A stretch of 5,611 nucleotides of DNA from contig DBFBGQ010000009.1 in NCBI GenBank assembly GCA_048201975.1, positions 1 to 5,611 of the forward strand. The letters are read 5' to 3'. The notes beneath the pieces are model-generated. The model made no database searches. It saw nothing but the letters and a program-made list of their open reading frames with translations, and had not been told where the DNA came from. This DNA is from Egerieenecus sp048201975 (GTDB lineage: Bacteria; Bacillota; Clostridia; Christensenellales; Aristaeellaceae). Below, piece after piece: positions 1 to 5,610 of the stretch. The stretch's first letter is position 1. Each line of letters starts with the position of its first letter. The position numbers and the translations under genes are program-made.

Positions 1-25
1 TCTTGTTGCATGGTGCATGCAGGCA

Positions 26-42
26 CAGGGGTTTCGCCTCTG
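26..42 (+). repeat. Palindromic repeat unit, copy 1
   Basis: This 17-nt unit shares its first 12 bases (CAGGGGTTTCGC) with positions 180-191 and ends in a partly self-complementary arm (CTCTG against CTG in copy 2). As plus-strand RNA it folds into a 6-bp stem (26-31 with 37-42, one G-U pair) around a 5-nt loop. It overlaps the perfect hairpin CGCCTC-TGCG-GAGGCG at 35-50, so the two folds are mutually exclusive. Its function is unknown. Confidence 0.5.
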
Positions 43-179
43 CGGAGGCGACCAGGGGGCTTTCGGATCGCCCTTTGGAAACCTTCGGTGCACATCTCTT
101 GAAGCGGGCGAAACCTCTCACAAGAAACAGATTCCTGGCAATTCATGGAGACGTTCTTCAAACTCTTTTTTATTTAAGG

Positions 180-196
180 CAGGGGTTTCGCGCCTG
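180..196 (+). repeat. Palindromic repeat unit, copy 2
   Basis: This is the second copy of the unit at 26-42, with 12 identical leading bases and a closing arm (GCCTG) that again pairs back to the start. The stem here is 5 bp (179-183 with 193-197). Flanking bases are also alike: AGGCA(CA)GGGG in copy 1 and AGGCAGGGG in copy 2. Two copies 154 nt apart in non-coding DNA suggest a small dispersed repeat family, but two copies alone are weak evidence. Confidence 0.45.
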
Positions 197-239
197 CGAA
201 AACACATTGCATAACCTGCAAGCATTATAAGGCCCTCCC

Positions 240-257
240 CTTCTCAACGCTGAGAAG
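240..257. other. Perfect 7-bp inverted repeat
   Basis: CTTCTCA and TGAGAAG flank a 4-nt ACGC loop. Neither side is followed by a T-tract, so it is not a standard terminator. It lies about 29 nt beyond the main terminator of the cluster and could be a minor hairpin in read-through RNA or a protein binding site. Its role is unknown. Confidence 0.35.
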
Positions 258-285
258 TCGCCTTCGCCGCCTTTCCCCACGTATC

Positions 286-330
286 AAAACAGCGCGGCCC
301 TGCCCCTGAAAGAAGGGACAGGGCCGCGCT
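286..330 (-). terminator. Rho-independent terminator of the four-gene cluster
   Basis: A 16-bp GC-rich stem (291-306 with 315-330) encloses an 8-nt loop and begins 14 nt after the stop codon of the SpoIID/LytB gene. The only imperfect pair (303 with 318) is a G-U wobble when read as minus-strand RNA but a C-A mismatch on the plus strand, which favours use by the leftward genes. The stem is followed on the minus strand by GTTTT, a short T-tract. The other side has TGCTTTT at a distance, so weak bidirectional activity is possible. Confidence 0.85.
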
Positions 331-344
331 GCTTGCTTTTCCCC

Positions 345-2528
345 TTAACCGGGGACGATCTCCAAATATTCCACCATCACGTAGCCCTCCACCGCGTCGG
401 TGCGAACCTTCACCCAGGCGGGATCCTGGCAGGTTTCCAGCACCACCAGCTCCTGATAGCGGTCCAGCTTCATGATGACCTCCGCCTCCAGGCTGGGCGC
501 CGCCCGCAGATTCAGGCTGAAAGACTCAATGTCCCCGGTGACCGTGGCCAGATAGGCGCCCTCCGGCAGCTCTCCGGTGACGGGCCTCAGGGTGGGCGAG
601 GGGGTCTCCCCGGCCGCCGGAGCGGCGGAGGGGCTGGGCGCGGGGGTGGCGGTCGCATCCGCGGCCGTTGTCCCCGCGGCAGGCTGCGCGGAAGCCGGCG
701 CCGTGGTGGCCGGGGCCGGGGTGGCGTCCAGCTTCTCCAGGAAGCTGACCATCACATAGCCCTCGATCACATCCGTGCGCACCTTCACCCAGGCGGGATC
801 CTCGCAGGTCTCCAGCACGATCAGCTGCTGATGCTTGTACAGCCGCATGAGGATCTCGCTGGCGGTGTTGGGCTCCGCCCGCAGGTTCAGGCTGGAATCG
901 TCCTCAATGCCGGTGACGGCGGCCAGATAGGCGCCCTCCGGCAGCTCCCCGGTGACGGGCATAAGGGTGGGCCGCGGCGTGGGGGTGGCGGGCGGGCCGG
1001 GGGTGGCGGCCAGCTCCGGCTGCACGGTGGGCAGAGCCGGCTGGGCGCTGCCCGTGCGCATGAGCTCCATGCCGGGATAATAGAAGGCCAGGATCTCCGC
1101 GTAGGTCTTGTTGTACATGGCGGCCATCCACTGGGCGCCCCGCTGGCTCATGCCCACGCCATGGCCGTAGCGCCGGGCCTCCAGGCGGAAGGCGGCGTCC
1201 GTCTCGGTGAGGGTGAGCATCTCATTGTCCGTGCCGCTAATGCTGATCTCCAGGGCGCGGACCAGCTGGGGGAACACATCCAGCGTCAGCGTGACCTCGC
1301 CCCCGGATTCCCATTCCCCGTAGACCGGGGTAGGCGCGGGGGTGGGGGTCGCCGTGGGGGCGGCTGTCTGAGCGGCTTCGCCGGTGGGCTGGGGGGTGAT
1401 GTTCGCCTCCACCTGGGCGAAAAGGCTGATCTCCTCGTCCTGGGCGGTGGCCAGGGGCAGGGCCTCCGGGGTGGCGGAGGCGGCGGGCGCCTGGGTCACC
1501 GTGCGCCCGGACCAGGTGAAGGTAATGTCCAGCTTGCTCCACATGCGGCTGGGCTCCTCATACTTGGGGGTGTGCAGCTCCATGGCGGAGATGCCGTCCA
1601 CCCGCAGCCCCCGGGCGGATGCCTCAAAGCCCCGGGCGGTCAGCTCCTGCTGGAGCTGCTGGGCCAGCAGCTCCACAAACGCCTCCGGCAGATCCTCCCC
1701 GGACTTTTTCAGCGTGGCGCGGCGCACCACGCTCTCGGGGTTCTCCAGGTCGTAGGGGTCGTCGGTCATCTGGTAATAGCCCCAGTCCCCCCGGCCGCTC
1801 CACACGTTTTCCACCAGCTCGGTCTGGCCGCCGTTGCTGGCGCTGTAATAGCAGCTGGCCAGCTGGCCCTTGTACATGCCCACCACGCCGGCGGTCTCCC
1901 GCACGGCCTGGATGGCGTTGCCGTAGGTGAGGTTCACCCCGCGGAACACCTGATCGTTGGTGGTATCCTCCAGGTCGTAGTACGCATCCCCCTGCACGTG
2001 GGAGAGGGCGTAGGTCCGGGCGCAGACCGCCTGGGCTTTCAGCGCCTCCAGGGGGAAGCTGTTGCTCATTTCGTAGGGCACCACCCCCAGCAGGTAATCC
2101 TCCACCGAAAGGGTGCACACCGGGCGCAGCAGCCCCTGGTCGGTGAGGGTGAGGGTCAGGTCGCCGGGGTAGAAATTGCCCCCCTCCACAAAGCGGATGC
2201 CTTCGCTCTCCGTGCTCTGGGAAGCGTTGCGGGTCAGCTGCAGGGCGGAACCCGCCCGCAGGCTCATGCCCTCATAAAACAGATACATCTCCCCGGAGCG
2301 CACCAGCACGGTGACCTGGCTTCCCTTGGGAAAGCTCATGGTCACGCCGCTGGGGAGCTCCGCGGTGTATACCCCGTCCAGCGTCAGGTCGGCGCGGTCC
2401 GTCAAGCCCAGGCGGCGCAGCCACACCCGCACGGTGGGCGCGGCGCTCTCCTGGGCCTGCTCCCCCAGGGCGGGCAGGGCCAGGCACAGGGCCAGGCAGA
2501 GGCAAAGCAATCGGGCGATGGATCTCAT
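345..2528 (-). CDS. Secreted SpoIID/LytB-domain peptidoglycan enzyme with two C-terminal SH3b domains
   Basis: This 727-aa exported protein probably acts on peptidoglycan outside the membrane. Bacillus subtilis SpoIID is a lytic transglycosylase that cuts denuded glycan strands; transfer of that activity here is inference. Residues 1-22 form a signal peptide (Arg at 2 and 6, Leu/Cys/Ala-rich core, likely cleavage near ALG-E). Residues about 30-135 match the family N-terminal region. The core shows VEDYLLGVVPYEM (142-154), with Glu153 aligning with the SpoIID catalytic Glu in the family motif, EALKAQAVCARTYAL (161-175), SASNGGQTE (229-237) and YGHGVGMSQRGAQ (454-466). A Pro/Thr/Ala-rich segment at about 344-403 interrupts the domain. 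Two SH3b-like modules (about 520-598 and 645-723), likely wall-binding, follow through low-complexity linkers. SpoIID itself is about 340 aa, so this is a much larger multidomain relative; vegetative or sporulation use cannot be told. The start is supported by AAAGGAGG six bases upstream. It is the last gene before the terminator. Confidence 0.9.
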   Translation of the reverse strand: MRSIARLLCLCLALCLALPALGEQAQESAAPTVRVWLRRLGLTDRADLTLDGVYTAELPSGVTMSFPKGSQVTVLVRSGEMYLFYEGMSLRAGSALQLTRNASQSTESEGIRFVEGGNFYPGDLTLTLTDQGLLRPVCTLSVEDYLLGVVPYEMSNSFPLEALKAQAVCARTYALSHVQGDAYYDLEDTTNDQVFRGVNLTYGNAIQAVRETAGVVGMYKGQLASCYYSASNGGQTELVENVWSGRGDWGYYQMTDDPYDLENPESVVRRATLKKSGEDLPEAFVELLAQQLQQELTARGFEASARGLRVDGISAMELHTPKYEEPSRMWSKLDITFTWSGRTVTQAPAASATPEALPLATAQDEEISLFAQVEANITPQPTGEAAQTAAPTATPTPAPTPVYGEWESGGEVTLTLDVFPQLVRALEISISGTDNEMLTLTETDAAFRLEARRYGHGVGMSQRGAQWMAAMYNKTYAEILAFYYPGMELMRTGSAQPALPTVQPELAATPGPPATPTPRPTLMPVTGELPEGAYLAAVTGIEDDSSLNLRAEPNTASEILMRLYKHQQLIVLETCEDPAWVKVRTDVIEGYVMVSFLEKLDATPAPATTAPASAQPAAGTTAADATATPAPSPSAAPAAGETPSPTLRPVTGELPEGAYLATVTGDIESFSLNLRAAPSLEAEVIMKLDRYQELVVLETCQDPAWVKVRTDAVEGYVMVEYLEIVPG
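356..596 (-). repeat. Internal repeat, SH3b module copy 2 (coding)
   Basis: Codes for residues about 645-724, ending four residues before the stop. It is the partner of the module at 731-971. The linker between them (597-734) codes for an Ala/Thr/Pro/Ser-rich stretch and is strongly G-rich on the plus strand. Tandem SH3b modules are common wall anchors in secreted Gram-positive hydrolases; the ligand here is not known. Confidence 0.85.
731..971 (-). repeat. Internal repeat, SH3b module copy 1 (coding)
   Basis: Codes for residues about 520-598. It aligns without gaps to the second module at a constant offset of 125 residues (375 nt). About two thirds of residues are identical by hand count (54 of 79). 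The most conserved blocks are PVTGELPEGAYLA, SLNLRA, VLETC-DPAWVKVRTD and EGYVMV. The spread-out substitutions suggest an old duplication followed by divergence. Confidence 0.85.
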
Positions 2529-2534
2529 GGGGTT

Positions 2535-2542
2535 CCTCCTTT
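2535..2542 (-). promoter_or_regulatory. Strong ribosome binding site of the SpoIID/LytB gene
   Basis: AAAGGAGG lies 6 nt before the ATG at 2526-2528. It is a near-perfect Shine-Dalgarno sequence and the strongest in the cluster, suggesting that the wall enzyme is translated efficiently and independently of the gene before it. Confidence 0.85.
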
Positions 2543-2556
2543 ATCGGGGTGGGCGT

Positions 2557-2832
2557 TTACAGGCAGCCGTCCAGAAATTCCTCCAGGTCCTCGGCCGCGG
2601 CGGCGCAGGCCACATGGGCGGGGTCCAGCGGAAAGAAGAACGCCGGCTCCCCGGCCGCGTCATAAGCCGCCAGCCCCGGCCCGTCCTCGGGGTCCAGGGT
2701 GGCGCGGCGCACCAGGGGATAGCGTGCGGCCAGCAGCTCCGTCATGGCCTTGGCCACCCGTTCCCGGTCGGCCAGGAATTTTTCCGCCTGGTCCGCCGCC
2801 AACCGGTAGCCTTCTACCGTAACTAACGTCAT
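2557..2832 (-). CDS. Small protein of unknown function (91 aa)
   Basis: I do not recognise a family. The protein has no signal peptide or membrane segment and should be cytoplasmic. It begins with a beta-like stretch (TLVTVEGYRL, 2-11), then a charged amphipathic helix (about 13-37), a strand-rich middle with Asp/Pro/Gly turns and AFFFPLD (64-70), and an Ala/Glu-rich acidic helix ending in DGCL (about 76-91). This would suit a small alpha/beta fold. Two in-frame ATGs exist; the one at 2830-2832 is preferred because AGAGGG (2839-2844) lies 6 nt upstream of it, whereas the earlier ATG at 2836-2838 directly abuts that site. It lies 47 nt after the transporter stop and 28 nt before the SpoIID/LytB start, so it is very probably co-transcribed with both. 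Reality as a gene rests on the good ribosome binding site, protein-like composition and operon position. Confidence 0.75.
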   Translation of the reverse strand: MTLVTVEGYRLAADQAEKFLADRERVAKAMTELLAARYPLVRRATLDPEDGPGLAAYDAAGEPAFFFPLDPAHVACAAAAEDLEEFLDGCL

Positions 2833-2838
2833 ACACAT

Positions 2839-2844
2839 CCCTCT
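2839..2844 (-). promoter_or_regulatory. Ribosome binding site that decides the start of the 91-aa gene
   Basis: AGAGGG has a 6-nt spacer to the ATG at 2830-2832 but none to the ATG at 2836-2838. This supports the shorter 91-residue product over the 93-residue version. Confidence 0.65.
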
Positions 2845-2879
2845 TTATCCTGCCTGACAGCAATTGGTTTTATGCGCAC

Positions 2880-4151
2880 TCAGGCGGAAAGCTCCGCGGC
2901 CTGCCGCCGGGCCAGTCCCGCCGAAAGCGCCAGCCCGCAGGCCAGCAGCCCCAGGTTCAGCGCCAGGGGCAGGGCGCGATTGATTTCGCTCAGCGCGCCG
3001 GCAATCACCCCAAAGGGCGAGGTCACCGCCAGGCACAGGGCGTAGAACCAGCCGATGATCCGCGCGCGCTCCTCCCGCTCGGCGCTGACCATTTGCAACG
3101 AGCTGGTCAGCGGGCTGAGCACGCTCATGGCCAGCGCCTCCAGCGCCACCCCGGCAAGAACCAGCCCATAGGCCGCTCCCCCCGCCGGCAGCAGGATCAT
3201 CAGCGCGTTCACCGCCATCAACGCGCCCAGGTTCCACAGCAGCGGACGCTGAAAGCGCTCCAGGCGCACCCGGGGCACCACAAAAAAATAACACAGGAGC
3301 ATCAGGATATTCTTCAGCGTGGAAAATACCGACAGATTCTCCGTGGGAATGCCCAGCTTATCCGTCACCAGCAGGGGCCAGAAGGTGCCATACACGTTCT
3401 GCACGGTGGCGAAGCAGGCCACCACCCCCACCGTGAGCATCACCCGCCGGTCCCGGAGCATGCCCCGCAGGATCCGCAGGCTGTCCATCAGGTAGGAGAG
3501 CACCGACACGCCGCGGGTATCCGCCATGCGCCGCTTCCCCACCGCCGTCTCCCCCGCGGTGAAGAACAGGATCAGGAACTTGGCGGTCATCATCACAAAG
3601 GTGATGCCGTAGAGCACCCGCATGGTGGGCACCACCGAATAGCTCTGCACAAAAATATATGGGATGGGCGCCACAAACCCCGCCAGCAGCCCCGCCACAT
3701 GGGCGATGGCGAAGTAGTGCACCAGCTTTTCCGGCGGGGCGTCCTCGGCCATGAGCAGGTTCCAGGAGTTTTCCGTCACCCGCCAGGCGCCGTTGAACAC
3801 CGCCGCCAGCAAAAACCACCAGAAGCTCTGGGCGCACACCCACATCAGCGCCGGCACGGACCAGCTGAGGCAATCAAAAATCACGGTGCACCACCGCCGC
3901 CCCAGCTTATCCGTCAAAGGTCCGCTGAGCAGGGCCCACACCATCTGGCTGATGAAAAACACCGTGGACACCAGCCCGATCTCCGTGGCCGTGAGGCCCA
4001 GAGCCGCCATGTACACGGAGACGAAGGGCAGGTACAGGTTATAGGGAATCCCCCACAGGGGTTCCAGCAGCAGGCAGGGTCTGGCGTTGCCCTCCAGGTG
4101 CAGCAGGGTATCCACCAGAGGATTGCGCAGGCGGCGCTTGGGTTTGCTCAC
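2880..4151 (-). CDS. Major facilitator superfamily (MFS) transporter
   Basis: This 423-aa polytopic membrane protein is expected to move a small solute using an ion gradient; the substrate cannot be read from sequence. Twelve hydrophobic segments can be placed at roughly 30-50, 56-76, 88-105, 106-122, 146-168, 180-198, 237-258, 270-292, 304-321, 325-347, 366-385 and 393-413, with a basic central loop (about 201-236) between the two six-helix halves. MFS motif A is clear in the loop after the second helix: SGPLTDKLGRRW (76-87). The length is typical of a 12-helix MFS protein. The start is GTG at 4149-4151; its GTGA overlaps the stop codon of the AraC gene by 4 nt, and no good ribosome binding site precedes it, which points to translational coupling. 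The next Met (residue 48) lies inside the first helix, so a later start is unlikely. Co-expression with the regulator suggests the regulator senses the transported compound or a related one; this is inference. Confidence 0.9.
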   Translation of the reverse strand: MSKPKRRLRNPLVDTLLHLEGNARPCLLLEPLWGIPYNLYLPFVSVYMAALGLTATEIGLVSTVFFISQMVWALLSGPLTDKLGRRWCTVIFDCLSWSVPALMWVCAQSFWWFLLAAVFNGAWRVTENSWNLLMAEDAPPEKLVHYFAIAHVAGLLAGFVAPIPYIFVQSYSVVPTMRVLYGITFVMMTAKFLILFFTAGETAVGKRRMADTRGVSVLSYLMDSLRILRGMLRDRRVMLTVGVVACFATVQNVYGTFWPLLVTDKLGIPTENLSVFSTLKNILMLLCYFFVVPRVRLERFQRPLLWNLGALMAVNALMILLPAGGAAYGLVLAGVALEALAMSVLSPLTSSLQMVSAEREERARIIGWFYALCLAVTSPFGVIAGALSEINRALPLALNLGLLACGLALSAGLARRQAAELSA

Positions 4152-5233
4152 GTTTGATCCGCTCGTTTCTGTTGCTCAAATTCGCCGGGGGTCAGGCCGG
4201 TGTATTTTTTGAACACCTGGCAGAAATAGCTCTTGTTGGGATAGCCGCAGGCCTGGCTGATCTCCTGCAGTGTGCCGCGCACCGGGGGCGTCAGCAGCTC
4301 CTGCGCCTTCTCCATCCGCGTCCTGGTAAGGAAGGTGGAGAAGTGCTGGCCCGTCTTTTCATGGAACAGCCGGCAGAAATAGGCCGGCGTCAGCCCCAGG
4401 GAGCGGCTCAGGTTCCCCTGGGAATAGGGCAGGGAGCAATCCGCCTGAATGCCGGCAATCACCCGCTCAATGGGCGCCTGGTTGCCCGTGGCCGGGCATG
4501 TGCGCAAAATTTCCGGCAGCCGCCCCAGCCAGTCCAGCAGCGTCTCCCGGGGTTTTCGCGCCATCTCCTGCAGGCGAAGCCCCTCCGTGAGCTTTTCCAG
4601 GGAAAGCTCCGCGTGCTGGCTCCACACCGCCTCGATGAGCAGGGGCACAAAGGCGAAGCAGACCCGGCTGAGCTCCTGCTCCCCCCGCAGCGCCCGGGAC
4701 ACATACCCCGCCAGCGCCGCGTATTGCCGCCGCTTCAGTATGGTTTGCAGCCGGGTGCGGTGCTGCCGCGCCTGAGTCGGAGACATGGGGTTCACCCCGT
4801 TCCACCACTCGGCGCTTTCCGTCAGGTTCCGGCACTGCGCGGCCGCCAGGGGCTCCTCCTGCTCCTCGCCCACCATCAGCGTGCCCTCCTGCTCCAGCAG
4901 CAGATAGCATTTTTCCGTCAGGTCATGGATGCACAGCCACAGTGCCACGTCCCGGTGCGTCCGGGCCGGATACCGGGTGCAGCACACCAGCAGGGCCAGG
5001 GCGTCCTCGTCCTCCTCCCGGGCGGCGCACACCCCCAGCATGCGCATGGAGGCCCTGGCATAACCCTGCAGCTGTTCCCGCTGCTCATCGGTCAGGGGTA
5101 TATCCGCCTCCCAGCGCAGCAGCCGCCAACCATAAACCGGTCCCAGGGCTTCCGTTTCCGCGTCGGGCAAGGTCTCTCCCGCCAGGGCGCGCCGCGCCCA
5201 TTCCTCCAGGGCGGTATCACGGGACATCGTCAT
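4148..5233 (-). CDS. AraC/XylS-family transcriptional regulator
   Basis: This 361-aa cytoplasmic DNA-binding protein has an AraC-type double helix-turn-helix at about residues 255-356. The first HTH contains LSRSLGLTPAYFCRLFHEKTG (split here: LSRSLGLT at 275-282 and AYFCRLFHEKTG at 284-295). The second contains EISQACGYPNKSYFCQVFKK (324-343), followed by the family signature YTGLTPGEF (344-352). The N-terminal 250 residues are helix-rich with several Cys and Trp and do not resemble the AraC sugar-binding cupin or a response-regulator receiver domain; I cannot name the sensor or its ligand. The start at 5231-5233 is preferred over an in-frame ATG at 5225-5227 because AGGGGG (5243-5248) is 9 nt upstream. 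It is the first gene of the cluster and probably controls the transporter with which it overlaps, and perhaps itself through the inverted repeat in its leader. Confidence 0.92.
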   Translation of the reverse strand: MTMSRDTALEEWARRALAGETLPDAETEALGPVYGWRLLRWEADIPLTDEQREQLQGYARASMRMLGVCAAREEDEDALALLVCCTRYPARTHRDVALWLCIHDLTEKCYLLLEQEGTLMVGEEQEEPLAAAQCRNLTESAEWWNGVNPMSPTQARQHRTRLQTILKRRQYAALAGYVSRALRGEQELSRVCFAFVPLLIEAVWSQHAELSLEKLTEGLRLQEMARKPRETLLDWLGRLPEILRTCPATGNQAPIERVIAGIQADCSLPYSQGNLSRSLGLTPAYFCRLFHEKTGQHFSTFLTRTRMEKAQELLTPPVRGTLQEISQACGYPNKSYFCQVFKKYTGLTPGEFEQQKRADQT

Positions 5234-5242
5234 TTGCTTGAA

Positions 5243-5248
5243 CCCCCT
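5243..5248 (-). promoter_or_regulatory. Ribosome binding site of the AraC-family gene
   Basis: AGGGGG with a 9-nt spacer to the ATG at 5231-5233. The alternative ATG two codons later would have a 15-nt spacer, so the upstream start is favoured. Confidence 0.6.
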
Positions 5249-5269
5249 GTTTCATATCGTCCACCGGTG

Positions 5270-5303
5270 CGGCATGCATCTCACAGAAATCCAATACATG
5301 CCG
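5270..5303. promoter_or_regulatory. Inverted repeat in the AraC leader, candidate operator
   Basis: CGGCATG (5270-5276) and CATGCCG (5297-5303) form a perfect 7-bp inverted repeat separated by 20 nt, placing the arm centres about 27 nt apart. It starts right after the predicted -10 element, covering the expected transcription start and early leader. A bound protein there would block transcription, so autoregulation is plausible. AraC-family sites are often direct repeats, so a different regulator or an RNA hairpin is also possible. Confidence 0.4.
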
Positions 5304-5311
5304 TATTTTAT

Positions 5312-5340
5312 ATTGTAGCGTGAAATCGCGCTTTTGAAAA
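5312..5340 (-). promoter_or_regulatory. Candidate sigma-70-type promoter for the four-gene cluster
   Basis: Read on the minus strand, TTTTCA (5335-5340) and TACAAT (5312-5317) are separated by exactly 17 nt. The -35 matches 4 of 6 consensus bases and the -10 matches 5 of 6. The predicted start is near 5305, giving a leader of about 70 nt before the AraC ATG. The surrounding DNA is more AT-rich than the genes, as expected for a promoter. Confidence 0.55.
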
Positions 5341-5450
5341 GGCGGAACAGGCGCATTTCTTTATTTTTGTGGATTCTTCCCGAAAAACGTTGCCGTGCGT
5401 TCACGTCTTTCACATTGCGCGCGGCGCAGAGCGCTCCCTCCCCCTGCACG
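5341..5450. other. Spacer between the rRNA terminator and the cluster promoter
   Basis: Nothing gene-like is supported here. A reading frame spanning this stretch on the minus strand (5252-5449) has no good ribosome binding site and overlaps the promoter and inverted repeat, so it is not called. The segment next to the terminator (about 5418-5436) is a GCGC-rich block without an obvious function. Confidence 0.5.
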
Positions 5451-5482
5451 AAAAAAAAAAAGAAGCGGACGAACCGCTTCTT
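5451..5482 (-). terminator. Rho-independent terminator after the 5S rRNA gene
   Basis: Read on the minus strand, AAGAAGCGG and CCGCTTCTT (5474-5482 and 5460-5468) form a perfect 9-bp stem with a 5-nt TTCGT loop, followed by an uninterrupted T-tract of about nine bases (5451-5459). It begins roughly 9 nt after the 3' end of the 5S gene. This is the expected end of an rRNA operon and should insulate the AraC cluster from rRNA transcription. Confidence 0.95.
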
Positions 5483-5490
5483 CTATGTGG

Positions 5491-5610
5491 ATTCCGGCAA
5501 CTTCCTACTCTCCCGGGCCGTGTCCAGCCAAGTACCATCGGCGCTGAAGGGCTTAACTTCTGTGTTCGGTATGGGTACAGGTGGATCCCCTTCGCCATCA
5601 TCACCGGAAA
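5491..5610 (-). rRNA. 5S ribosomal RNA
   Basis: The minus strand carries the conserved 5S core, including CCATACCGAACACAGAAG and the block GATGGTAC followed by GGGAGAGTAGG. The terminal helix is visible: TTCCGG near the 5' end (5604-5609) pairs with CCGGAA near the 3' end (5492-5497). The length is about 120 nt, as expected, so the gene is complete or lacks only a base or two at the window edge. The exact ends are uncertain by a few bases. The 23S and 16S genes would be expected to the right, outside the window. Confidence 0.96.

Larger units (their letters stand above)
1..285. other. Intergenic region with several small hairpins, no convincing gene
   Basis: No open reading frame here has both a plausible ribosome binding site and protein-like composition. 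The stretch carries several palindromes: 26-42, 35-50 (a perfect 6-bp stem with a TGCG loop), 52-78 (9-bp stem including two G-U pairs if read on the plus strand), 179-197, and 240-257 (perfect 7-bp stem, 4-nt loop). The 52-78 and 26-42 stems pair better as plus-strand RNA, because their imperfect positions become G-U wobbles on that strand. This fits, without proving, a 3' untranslated region of a rightward gene beyond the left edge, or an intergenic repeat element. A TATAAT hexamer reading leftward (224-229) has no acceptable -35 partner. Confidence 0.6.

Noticed and set aside
9..42. Possible insertion-sequence end or attachment site at the left edge
   Set aside because: No transposase or integrase fragment, matching terminal inverted repeat pair or target duplication is visible in the window.
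21..200. The two palindromic units considered as a CRISPR array
   Set aside because: There are only two imperfect copies, 154 nt apart, with no regular spacer pattern and no cas genes nearby.
118..207. A 29-codon minus-strand frame starting at ATG 205-207
   Set aside because: The upstream CAGG is only a weak ribosome binding site, the TATAAT at 224-229 lacks a -35 element at proper spacing, and its first codons overlap the palindromic repeat. It is too short to support without homologues.
3..230. A possible 75-aa plus-strand gene in the left intergenic region
   Set aside because: It runs through several hairpins, has Arg/Leu-rich composition without a recognisable domain, and has too little sequence upstream in the window to show a ribosome binding site.
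333..2822. An 829-codon open frame on the plus strand, opposite the SpoIID/LytB gene and the 91-aa gene
   Set aside because: It is longer than the true gene, but its translation is Gly/Arg/His/Gln-rich and low in complexity, as expected from the complement of GC-rich codons. It starts at a TTG inside the terminator flank with no ribosome binding site, while the minus strand codes for clear conserved motifs.
3093..4157. A long plus-strand open frame opposite the MFS transporter
   Set aside because: The translation is His/Gln/Arg/Pro-rich without hydrophobic or domain structure; it is an antisense shadow of a well-supported membrane protein.
4154..5323. A long plus-strand open frame opposite the AraC-family gene
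   Set aside because: It covers the whole regulator gene and its promoter in antisense, has no recognisable motif, and reflects codon bias on the real strand.
5252..5449. A 65-codon minus-strand frame between the 5S terminator and the AraC gene
   Set aside because: It overlaps the predicted promoter and inverted repeat, lacks a ribosome binding site and shows no recognisable protein character.
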